Notes under the pieces: model-generated
Databases searched by the model: none
Seen by the model: the letters and a program-made list of their open reading frames with translations, nothing else
Told to the model about the DNA's origin: nothing
Position numbers and translations under genes: made by a program
NCBI GenBank assembly: GCA_025996755.1
Contig: BNTR01000154.1
Coordinates: forward strand, 1-5,524
Source: Bacteroidia bacterium
GTDB lineage: Bacteria; Bacteroidota; Bacteroidia; Bacteroidales; Azobacteroidaceae
DNA: 5,524 nucleotides
Direction of reading: 5' to 3'
Part shown: one piece after another, positions 1-5,498 of the stretch
Position numbering within the stretch: position 1 is the first letter of the stretch
How the letters are laid out: each line of letters begins with the position of its first letter

Positions 1-38
1 ACCGCTTTCAGCAAATCCCACCATTTGCTGAAAGCGGT
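1..38. repeat. Perfect fold-back hairpin at left edge
   Basis: Bases 1-16 are the exact reverse complement of 23-38, with the 6-base loop CCCACC at 17-22. Bases 1-29 also match 943-971, in the dipeptidase gene, in direct orientation. At that native site there is only a 7-bp inverted repeat, AGCAAAT-CCCACC-ATTTGCT. The sequence therefore follows the native strand up to the end of ATTTGCT and then turns back, copying the opposite strand. This is the expected product of 3'-end snap-back priming, and is more likely a chimera than a designed hairpin. Confidence 0.9.
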
Positions 39-121
39 GTTGAAAGATATTCCGGTGCGCTGAATTACGCAGGGTAACGCATTTTTCAATTCAGTCATTG
101 CGGCAATTTGCATGTATATTA
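23..121 (+). repeat. Left arm of 99-bp perfect inverted repeat
   Basis: This segment is the exact reverse complement of 860-958 over 99 bp. Read on the plus strand, it holds the last codons of the dipeptidase gene, its TGA stop at 61-63, and about 58 bp of downstream flank. Beyond 121 the two copies diverge completely: the left copy leads into the ORF at 212-457, the right copy into the ORF at 552-869. It is a second, partial copy of the dipeptidase 3' end and not an independent gene. Confidence 0.95.
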
Positions 122-211
122 TGATATGCTCACTTATCTAAAAACGTAGAAACCAAATATGCAAATGATGAAAATGCGGCATTCAAAAGAGAATACAACT
201 ACCCCGAAAAT

Positions 212-457
212 ATGGTTGAGCAAATCATATCCACCGTTGAATATTTTAGGAATAAGAGAATTATTGGTGAAACAAAATTGGTTCACGCAATAATCTCTTT
301 CCCTAATCTGATTGCTGACTTCAACAGCACATTGTTCTCCTTTGTCCGCGAAGAATGGAGCATTGAAAATCTGATTGTCAATAAGAAAATACGCATAAAA
401 GGCTGTAATTCAGCAAAAATACTTTCTTCAAAAAGATTAAAATTTATCACAACGTAG
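212..457 (+). CDS. Unrecognised small protein, probably N-terminally truncated
   Basis: The first available ATG gives 81 residues, but the same frame stays open back to 125, just inside the junction at 121/122. The stretch ahead of the ATG reads as ordinary protein (for example AHLSKNVETKYANDE, then AAFKREYNYPEN). No ATG, GTG or TTG start lies between 125 and 212, so the true start was probably lost at the junction and this is the C-terminal part of a longer protein. The product is mixed hydrophobic and charged (VEYFRNKRIIGETKLVHAII, then SFVREEWSIENL), with no signal peptide, membrane segment or motif I can assign. It is AT-rich compared with the dipeptidase gene. The small size and orphan look would suit an immunity or accessory protein, but nothing in the sequence establishes that. 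Confidence 0.45.
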   Translation: MVEQIISTVEYFRNKRIIGETKLVHAIISFPNLIADFNSTLFSFVREEWSIENLIVNKKIRIKGCNSAKILSSKRLKFITT

Positions 458-551
458 CAGAAAACATTTCAATCCCTCTGCATCAGGCAAGGCTGGAGCT
501 TTGCAACAAGCCGTAAGGCGTGTGTTTCTCGACTTTCTATGTTTGTATTTT
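458..551. other. Intergenic stretch between two convergent small ORFs
   Basis: No convincing gene is present. One plus-strand frame contains HFNPSASGKAGALQQAVRRV (from about 465 to 524). This loosely resembles the GKxGAL..AKR signature I recall from C-terminal nuclease domains of polymorphic toxins, but the frame then runs into a low-complexity Phe/Leu tract and a stop near 607. It could be a fragment of a decayed gene or chance. A T-rich tract at about 555-580 follows, without a preceding stem that would make a terminator. Confidence 0.3.
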
Positions 552-869
552 CTATTCATTTTTCTTTTTTTTTTCTATTATTTTACAAATATCCTCACAC
601 CATTTAGCTACTTTGGAAATTTCAGATTCAGATGAATTTGCATCTATAATTAGATATGTTCCCAAAAAAGCATCAACGAAATATAACTCCATATATATTT
701 TCCATATTTCAAATTTAAAATAATTTGTATCCCATATAGTTATATAAGAATCAATGATTTTAATATCTGGGATATTTTTGAAGTATTGCACTGCAAACAC
801 AAAAGATTGAGTATCTTTTGTGTTACTATCTATCGGAAATACAATTTGATTATGAGCATTAATATACAT
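552..869 (-). CDS. Unrecognised 105-residue protein
   Basis: The ORF is complete, from ATG at 867-869 to TAG at 552-554. The protein is rich in Ile, Tyr, Phe and Asp, with no signal peptide or transmembrane segment. It alternates short beta-like and amphipathic stretches (SFVFAVQYFKNIPDIKIIDS; WDTNYFKFEIWKIYMELYF), has a helical stretch with Trp-Cys (KVAKWCEDICKIIEKK), and ends in a Lys-rich tail. Composition is far more AT-rich than the adjacent dipeptidase gene, which lies upstream on the same strand with 48 bp between. The first three codons lie inside the inverted-repeat arm, so start and gene order depend on whether the 860 junction is native. The frame is also open upstream to the dipeptidase stop, so an earlier non-ATG start cannot be excluded. 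I do not recognise a family. A small immunity-like or phage-like accessory protein is conceivable. Confidence 0.55.
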   Translation of the reverse strand: MYINAHNQIVFPIDSNTKDTQSFVFAVQYFKNIPDIKIIDSYITIWDTNYFKFEIWKIYMELYFVDAFLGTYLIIDANSSESEISKVAKWCEDICKIIEKKKKNE

Positions 870-958
870 GCAAATTGCCGCAATGACTGAATTGAAAAAT
901 GCGTTACCCTGCGTAATTCAGCGCACCGGAATATCTTTCAACACCGCTTTCAGCAAAT
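860..958 (-). repeat. Right arm of 99-bp perfect inverted repeat
   Basis: This is the partner of 23-121. It covers the 3' end of the intact dipeptidase gene plus the downstream flank, and ends inside the first codons of the minus-strand ORF at 552-869. There is no mismatch across 99 bp, so the copies are either very recent or made in vitro. The arms enclose 738 bp of AT-rich DNA. Confidence 0.95.
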
Positions 959-2381
959 CCCACCATTTGCTCACGGTGTCTATTTCCAAGCGTTCTTCGG
1001 GCGAGTGGGCACCCATGATGGTGGGTCCAAACGACATCATATCCAGGTCGGGCTTTTTTTCTTTGAACAGTCCGCACTCCAAACCGGCGTGGATGCTGAT
1101 GATTTTGGGGAAATCGCCATACAGTCTTTTGTAGATTTTCTTGCAGATGTTCAAAATCGGCGATTGCGGGTCGGGTTTCCAGCCCGGATAGCCGTCGGTG
1201 GTTCGCACCTCTGCCGATGCCATACGGAAGATGATGCCCACGCGCGTAACGATGTCTTCTTTGGCGGAGGCTAAAGAACTGCGTTGGCTGGTCGTAACCA
1301 CGATTTTTTGATTGTCGTGCATTTTCACGCTCGCCAGATTGGTGGATGTTTCCACCGTGCCCGGCATAGCGTGGCTCCAACCGATGACACCGTGCGGCAG
1401 CGTGTAAAGTGCTGATATTAAGTCTGTTGCTGCCTTTTTGTCGATGACCTGCGGCGGCTGGCTGGCGGTGCTGATTTCTAATTGGAACAGGGGGCGGTCT
1501 TCCGGCGACAATTCGTCCAACAGATTGGCTTGCAGAATGTTGAGCAGCGCAACGGCTCTATCTTTGAACAGGCTGGGGAAGCCAATCGTAGCCCGCGCCT
1601 CCCGAGCGATGGCATTGTGCAGATTGCCCCCGTCGATGTCGGCAATGAAAATCGTTTCCTGCTGCATCAAAGAATAGAGGTAGCGTGCCAAAATTTTGTT
1701 GGCATTGCCCAATTCTTTGTGAATATCGCTGCCCGAATGTCCGCCTTTAAGTCCGCTTACTTTCACTTCCACCCACGCAAAATGGTTGCGTGGAGCCGGT
1801 TCCCAGCGGAAGGTGAACACGCCGCGCGTGTGTCTGCCTCCGGCGCAGCCGATGCAAAATTCGCCCCATTCTTCGCTGTCCAAATTGAGCAAAATGTCGC
1901 CTTGCAGGAATTGCGGGTTGAGGTTGTTTGCCCCGTTCAAGCCCGTTTCTTCGTCGGTGGTGAAGAGGGCGATAAGCGGTCCGTGCCGCACATCCGGAGC
2001 GGTGAGGACAGCCAGCGCAGCCGCCATACCGATGCCGTCGTCGGCACCCAGCGTCGTGCCGCGCGCCTTCACCCAACCGTCTTTTACTTGTGTTTTAATC
2101 GGGTCGGTCTCAAAATTAAACGCCACATTGCTGTTTTTTTCGCACACCATATCCACGTGCGACTGCAAAATCACCGTTTTCCGGTCTTCATAACCCGGTG
2201 TCGCCGGTTTGCGCATAAACACATTGTCGGCACTGTCTTTTGTTACTTCCAAATCGTGCTCTTTTGCAAAATCCAGCAAAAATGCAACAATTTTACTTTC
2301 CTTCTTTGAAGGACGGGGCACGGCTGTGATTTTATCAAATAAATCCCAGACCTCCGACGGAGTTAAATCCTTTACTTCCAT
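918..2381 (-). CDS. pepD: Aminoacyl-histidine dipeptidase (PepD, M20 family)
   Basis: This is a cytosolic metallopeptidase of the M20 (PepD/carnosinase-like) family, which hydrolyses Xaa-His and other dipeptides in peptide salvage. The 487 residues match the usual length. Visible active-site signatures, in order: SHVDMV with metal-ligand His75 and catalytic Asp77; TLGADDGIG with metal-ligand Asp114; TTDEETG with catalytic Glu144 and metal-ligand Glu145; LNLDSEE with Asp168; GLKGGHSGSDI with His215 in the lid/dimerisation domain; and MGAHSPEERL with the last metal ligand His459. HAGLECG (431-437) is a further family signature. All key residues are present, so the enzyme should be active with two divalent metals. 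There is no signal peptide. The ATG at 2379-2381 fits the family N-terminus (LTPSEVWDLFDKI) and has an A/T-rich leader without a Shine-Dalgarno motif. Transcription diverges from the lipoprotein gene. The last 41 bp of the gene, with the flank beyond, are duplicated in inverted form at the left edge of the window. Confidence 0.96.
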   Translation of the reverse strand: MEVKDLTPSEVWDLFDKITAVPRPSKKESKIVAFLLDFAKEHDLEVTKDSADNVFMRKPATPGYEDRKTVILQSHVDMVCEKNSNVAFNFETDPIKTQVKDGWVKARGTTLGADDGIGMAAALAVLTAPDVRHGPLIALFTTDEETGLNGANNLNPQFLQGDILLNLDSEEWGEFCIGCAGGRHTRGVFTFRWEPAPRNHFAWVEVKVSGLKGGHSGSDIHKELGNANKILARYLYSLMQQETIFIADIDGGNLHNAIAREARATIGFPSLFKDRAVALLNILQANLLDELSPEDRPLFQLEISTASQPPQVIDKKAATDLISALYTLPHGVIGWSHAMPGTVETSTNLASVKMHDNQKIVVTTSQRSSLASAKEDIVTRVGIIFRMASAEVRTTDGYPGWKPDPQSPILNICKKIYKRLYGDFPKIISIHAGLECGLFKEKKPDLDMMSFGPTIMGAHSPEERLEIDTVSKWWDLLKAVLKDIPVR

Positions 2382-2422
2382 TGCAATAGATATATTAAAT
2401 ATGCTTAATATTTCATTTCAAA

Positions 2423-2436
2423 GCGTAAAGTTACGC
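2423..2436. promoter_or_regulatory. Short palindrome over the dipeptidase promoter
   Basis: GCGTAA-AG-TTACGC is a perfect inverted repeat with 6-bp arms and a 2-bp spacer. It overlaps the candidate -7 element of the dipeptidase promoter. Position and symmetry would suit a repressor operator. However, AAGTTACGCA-like strings are common at Bacteroidetes promoters because they contain the reverse complement of the -7 element, so the symmetry may be incidental. Confidence 0.3.
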
Positions 2437-2455
2437 AATTTTTTTGAATTAGCAA
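2426..2455 (-). promoter_or_regulatory. Candidate Bacteroidetes promoter for pepD
   Basis: On the minus strand TTG (2453-2455) is followed after 19 bp by TAACTTTA (2426-2433). This approximates the Bacteroidetes sigma-ABfr pattern of a TTTG-like -33 box and a TAnnTTTG -7 box, with one mismatch in the last position. It lies 45 bp upstream of the dipeptidase start codon. Confidence 0.4.
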
Positions 2456-2487
2456 GAAAAAATGACGAAAAGTTCATTTTTTTTATC

Positions 2488-2495
2488 TAATTTTG
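2488..2495 (+). promoter_or_regulatory. Candidate Bacteroidetes -7 element for the lipoprotein operon
   Basis: TAATTTTG is an exact match to the Bacteroidetes TAnnTTTG -7 consensus and lies 29 bp upstream of the ATG at 2525. The region upstream is T-rich and has no clear TTTG -33 box. The resulting leader would be short and A-rich, as is common in this phylum, where A-rich leaders rather than Shine-Dalgarno pairing support initiation. It probably drives both the lipoprotein and hydrolase genes. Confidence 0.55.
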
Positions 2496-2524
2496 CACCC
2501 GAAAAAAATAAACATATAAAAAAA

Positions 2525-3106
2525 ATGAAGAGAATAAAAGAAACACTGTTAGTATCGCTCGCTCTGGCTGGCGTGATGTTAGTATTTACGCAATGCGGCG
2601 GCAAGGGAAACGCCGACGTGGTTATTGCAGAAGGAGTGAGTTCCGAATTGCTCCCCGTGGCGTATGTAGATGTTGATTCGTTAATCAACCATTTGGATTT
2701 CTATCTGCAATTGGTGGATGGCTACGAAAAAGAGCTGAGCAAACAGAATGAATCGCTGAACGCCGCCGGACGGAAACTGCAAAATGAGGCGATTGCGTTC
2801 CAGCAAAAAGTGCAAAACAGTGCCTTTGCAAGTCGAGACCGCGCCGAACAGGAGCAAACGCGCATCCAACGGATGCAAGCCGACCTCGAAAAACGTGCCG
2901 AACAGGTGCAACAGGATTTGGCAGCAAAGCAGCGCAACATTCAACAACAGTTGAGCGACTCTTTACTGCTTGGTATTAAGGAGTTTAACACGCCTCAAAA
3001 ATACCAGATGATTATCACAAAAACTGCCACGTTGTATGCCGATGAACGTTACAACATCACCGCAGAGGTAACCGAGTTCTTGAACAAACGTTTTAAGAGT
3101 AATTAA
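2525..3106 (+). CDS. Skp/OmpH-like periplasmic chaperone, predicted lipoprotein
   Basis: The 193-residue protein has a positively charged n-region (MKRIKE), a hydrophobic core to residue 22 and a cysteine at 24 followed by GGKG, which suggests a lipoprotein signal. The residue before the Cys is Gln, a departure from the usual small residue, so lipidation is likely but not certain. The mature part begins with the OmpH-type strand AYVDVDSL (46-53). A long Gln/Glu/Lys/Arg-rich coiled coil follows (about 65-150, for example RIQRMQADLEKRAEQVQQDL). The C-terminus (NITAEVTEFLNKRF) resembles the family's DIT-V-LN ending. Skp/OmpH proteins are trimeric chaperones with coiled-coil tentacles that hold outer-membrane proteins in the periplasm. 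The fold assignment is firm; the client proteins are unknown. The ATG at 2525 was chosen over an in-frame upstream ATG at 2462 because it starts the signal peptide directly and lies just downstream of the promoter element. The hydrolase gene follows immediately. Confidence 0.82.
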   Translation: MKRIKETLLVSLALAGVMLVFTQCGGKGNADVVIAEGVSSELLPVAYVDVDSLINHLDFYLQLVDGYEKELSKQNESLNAAGRKLQNEAIAFQQKVQNSAFASRDRAEQEQTRIQRMQADLEKRAEQVQQDLAAKQRNIQQQLSDSLLLGIKEFNTPQKYQMIITKTATLYADERYNITAEVTEFLNKRFKSN

Positions 3107-3116
3107 ACATATCTTC

Positions 3117-4541
3117 TTGATATTGACCCTGTTGAGTGCCTGTGCCATTCGTGCGCAGCCACCCAAAGAGGAGATGCGTGCCGTGTGGATTACAACTATC
3201 TATTCGCTCGACTGGCCTCGGACTCCACACGCCAACGCAGCGGATATTGAGAAGCAAAAGAGGGATTTGCAGACCATTTTAGACCAACTGAAAAAAGCCA
3301 ATTTCAACGCGGTGTTCATACAAACCCGCCTGCGTGGCGACGTGATTCATTTGTCAAAAATTGAGCCGCAGACCACCCACATCAGCATTCGGAACACCAC
3401 GCATCGCTACGACGCGCTGGCATTTGCGGTGGAGGAGTGCCACAAGCGCGGTTTGGAATGCCACGCGTGGTTTGTTGCCTACCCGCTGGGGAAGGAAAAC
3501 GCCACCATCCCCAAACGAAACAGAGACCTCGTGCAAAAACATCGCGATGAAATGTATCTCGACCCGGGCAATCCGAAAACGGCACGATACCTCCTGCCGC
3601 TCGTCCACGAACTTGTCGAAAAATACGACATCGACGGCATTCATCTGGATTATATCCGCTACCCCGATATGAATTTTCCCGACAAAACAACGTTCAATCT
3701 GTATGGAAGCGGTCAGGACAAGTCCGTGTGGCGCAGAGACAACATCAATAGATTGGTGTATCAACTCTACGACCAGGTGAAGGAGCGGAAGCCCTGGGTG
3801 CAGGTCAGCAGTTCGGTAATCGGTATGTATGACGACCATATCAAGGTCGGGAACCGCTATTTGACGGCTCTCGACGTGAGCCAGGACCCTGAAAATTGGC
3901 TGGCAAACGGCAAGCACGATTTCATCATCCCGATGATGTATCACAAAGACAATCTGTTTTTCCCGTTTGTGGAAGATTGGCAGTCGCGCAGCCACGGGCG
4001 GCTGATTATCCCCGGTCTGGGTGTCTATCGGATGGACAAAAAAGAGGGCAACTGGACGCTCGACGTGCTCACCGCGCAGGTCGATGCCACCCGCCAACAC
4101 CAAATGGGCGGGCAAGTATTCTATCGCCTGAAATACCTCACCGACAACACCAAGGGCATTATGGACAAACTCGCCGGCGAATACTACCGCTACCCTGCCC
4201 TGCTGCCACCGATGCCGTGGCTCAACAATATGCGTCCATTAACCCCGCAAGGGGTGGAAGCCGTGCGCGACGGCAATTTTATGCAACTAAGTTGGCAGCC
4301 GGTGCGCCAACCCGACAGAAAGCACCTTTTTTATAATATCTATCGCTCGCAAAACTACCCTGTGGATACCGACAAAGCGACAAACCTGATTGCCACCCGC
4401 GTGGCAGAAACCTCCGTCCTCATATCCGTCAATCACGCCGTCGAAAGCGGCTATTACTACGCCGTAACGTCCTACGACCGCTTTCACAACGAAAGCGCCG
4501 TGTCGTCGCCCGTCTATTTTGTTACCGGAGCGGAGCGGTGA
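3117..4541 (+). CDS. Family-10-like glycosyl hydrolase (GHL10/DUF187), exported
   Basis: This is a GHL10 (PF02638-type) TIM-barrel protein, predicted to act on envelope or extracellular glycans; the exact substrate in Bacteroidetes is unknown. Numbered from the TTG at 3117 (474 residues), signatures are MRAVWITTI (20-28), LDWP (31-34), QTRLRGDV (69-76), ECHKRGLECHAW (107-118), DPGNP (149-153), DGIHLDYIRYP (173-183) and IIPMMY (270-275). An FN3-like domain follows (about 372-470, with FYNIYRS and YYAVTSYDRFHNESA). The start is abnormal: there is no in-frame ATG or GTG near the N-terminus. The TTG gives a signal lacking its basic n-region, whereas ATT at 3102-3104 would give a better one, reading (M)KHIFLILTLLSACAIRAQ. 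ATG at 3174 would remove the signal. LSAC is a good lipobox and AIRAQ a possible signal peptidase I site, so the mature protein is either a lipoprotein or periplasmic. It is co-transcribed with the Skp-like gene, with 10 bp between or a 3-bp overlap. Confidence 0.88.
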   Translation: MILTLLSACAIRAQPPKEEMRAVWITTIYSLDWPRTPHANAADIEKQKRDLQTILDQLKKANFNAVFIQTRLRGDVIHLSKIEPQTTHISIRNTTHRYDALAFAVEECHKRGLECHAWFVAYPLGKENATIPKRNRDLVQKHRDEMYLDPGNPKTARYLLPLVHELVEKYDIDGIHLDYIRYPDMNFPDKTTFNLYGSGQDKSVWRRDNINRLVYQLYDQVKERKPWVQVSSSVIGMYDDHIKVGNRYLTALDVSQDPENWLANGKHDFIIPMMYHKDNLFFPFVEDWQSRSHGRLIIPGLGVYRMDKKEGNWTLDVLTAQVDATRQHQMGGQVFYRLKYLTDNTKGIMDKLAGEYYRYPALLPPMPWLNNMRPLTPQGVEAVRDGNFMQLSWQPVRQPDRKHLFYNIYRSQNYPVDTDKATNLIATRVAETSVLISVNHAVESGYYYAVTSYDRFHNESAVSSPVYFVTGAER

Positions 4542-4556
4542 TTTATTTCGTCAAGT

Positions 4557-4631
4557 TCAAAGACTCCCCAACGCCGCCATCCACCGCGCCTCCGACTGCT
4601 CCACCCAAACGCGAAACTGCGGATTGGCTCT
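4557..4631 (-). other. In-frame continuation of the glycosyltransferase beyond TAG
   Basis: After the TAG at 4632-4634 the same frame runs 24 more sense codons to a TGA at 4557-4559. The translated text (RANPQFRVWVEQSEARWM, then AALGSL) looks like the normal C-terminal helix of this glycosyltransferase family, where the FDLD-LL motif is followed by a short linker and a [DN]-x-F-x-x-WV segment. With this tail, the gene would end 15 bp from the convergent hydrolase gene. The TAG thus looks like a nonsense change, for example CAG to TAG, or a read-through codon, and not the ancestral end. Confidence 0.65.
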
Positions 4632-5498
4632 CTACCGGGACGTGAGCGCAAGGAGGGCATCCAAATCGAAAGCGGTGGCAGCGATGCCGAAGCCGGCTTG
4701 TGCAAATTCGTAGGCATTGCAAGCCTGTTCAATGTGCGTTGGCACCATCAAAACGGGTTTGCCGAAATAAGCCGCCTCGCACACCGATTCAAAGCCTGCC
4801 GTGGTGGCATAGCCCTTGCAACCCGCCAAATAGTCGAGGAACAACTTGTCGTCTAACTGGTGGAACGACAAACGGGAGTTGATGACGGTCTCTTTTTCCG
4901 CCTCTTTTTTGTCCCAAAAAAAGTGCATGGAAACGTCCGGATGCTGCTTTTGCCACGCGATAATATCCTCCGCATAATTCGCGTTCAGCAGATAGCCATT
5001 CATATAATCGCCGTCTGTGGGTGTCGCCTCGAAGACTTCCTCGCGCAACAGGGGGGGCACAAACACGAAGCGGTCGGCTGGTTTATTGGGGCGGGCACCA
5101 CCACCCTCCGCCGCCTCCACGTTACGAATAGACAGCACAAACAACTTCGCCGCTCGGAGGCTCGTGATGCGCGTTACCAATTTCAAACTGCGCAATTCCG
5201 CCGCATTTTCCGCCGGAAAATGATAATCGGGATGCAAAAACGCATATTGGTGCGCGACACAGATACAGGGCGGTTTGGGCGGACACACCGCATAAATCAG
5301 CCCCACCAGCATATCATAAAAATTGACCACCACATCGGGCTGCAACTCTTTAATTTTCTTTCTGATAATACCTATTCCTTTGATATAGCGAGGGATACGC
5401 ACCAAATTGTAGCGAATTGTTGCCCACATCCTGGCTCTGTCCGTTCCCGTGGGCGGGGGAAAATTGGGACTGTCGAAGCGATGAATCGGGGCGGGCAT
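4632..5498 (-). CDS. MJ1255/VC2487-type glycosyltransferase, 5'-truncated and amber-interrupted
   Basis: The 288 readable residues correspond to the middle and C-terminal portions of a GT-B-fold, MurG/GT28-like glycosyltransferase. Recognisable are FDSPNFPPP (8-16), VVVNFYDMLVGL (56-67), the hallmark AHQYAFLHPDY (82-92), VPPLLREEV (147-155), the nucleotide-sugar-binding region GYATTAGFESVCEA (229-242), GKPVLMVPTHIEQ (246-258) and FDLDALL (277-283). Family members begin with a Gly-rich strand (FxVQGEGRGH-like) and some 60-90 residues that are absent here. The ATG at 5496-5498 abuts the fold-back junction at 5498/5499, so it is an artificial or internal start. The gene also ends early at a TAG, followed in frame by what looks like the family's C-terminal tail. 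Substrate is unknown; members are thought to build cell-envelope glycolipids or polysaccharides. It converges on the hydrolase gene. Confidence 0.83.
   Translation of the reverse strand: MPAPIHRFDSPNFPPPTGTDRARMWATIRYNLVRIPRYIKGIGIIRKKIKELQPDVVVNFYDMLVGLIYAVCPPKPPCICVAHQYAFLHPDYHFPAENAAELRSLKLVTRITSLRAAKLFVLSIRNVEAAEGGGARPNKPADRFVFVPPLLREEVFEATPTDGDYMNGYLLNANYAEDIIAWQKQHPDVSMHFFWDKKEAEKETVINSRLSFHQLDDKLFLDYLAGCKGYATTAGFESVCEAAYFGKPVLMVPTHIEQACNAYEFAQAGFGIAATAFDLDALLALTSR
5367..5392. repeat. Inner arm of right-edge 26-bp inverted repeat
   Basis: This sequence, within the glycosyltransferase gene (encoding part of RIPRYIKGIGII), is the exact reverse complement of 5499-5524. It is the native copy, because it sits inside conserved coding sequence. 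Confidence 0.93.

Noticed and set aside
555..580. T-rich tract as a terminator for the plus-strand small ORF
   Set aside because: No stable stem precedes it, and it doubles as the Lys/Glu-rich C-terminal codons of the minus-strand ORF.
122..859. Insertion sequence or transposon bounded by the inverted repeats
   Set aside because: No transposase or recombinase is encoded between the arms, and the arms are dipeptidase gene sequence rather than element termini. No target-site duplication is visible.
888..921. Possible terminator after the dipeptidase gene (CTGAATT ... AATTCAG with a T run)
   Set aside because: Arms of 7 AT-rich pairs are separated by a 21-base loop, and the inner TTACGCA/TAACGCA pair is a direct, not inverted, repeat. 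The stem is too weak for an intrinsic terminator.
1482..2309. Long 275-residue plus-strand ORF antisense to the dipeptidase gene
   Set aside because: It lies wholly inside a well-supported gene with all catalytic motifs intact. Its translation is Arg/His/Val-rich without domain signatures, as expected for a shadow frame in GC-richer coding DNA.
3354..4115. 253-residue minus-strand ORF antisense to the hydrolase gene
   Set aside because: It is a shadow of the GHL10 coding frame, in the antisense frame that often stays open. No start context or recognisable domain.
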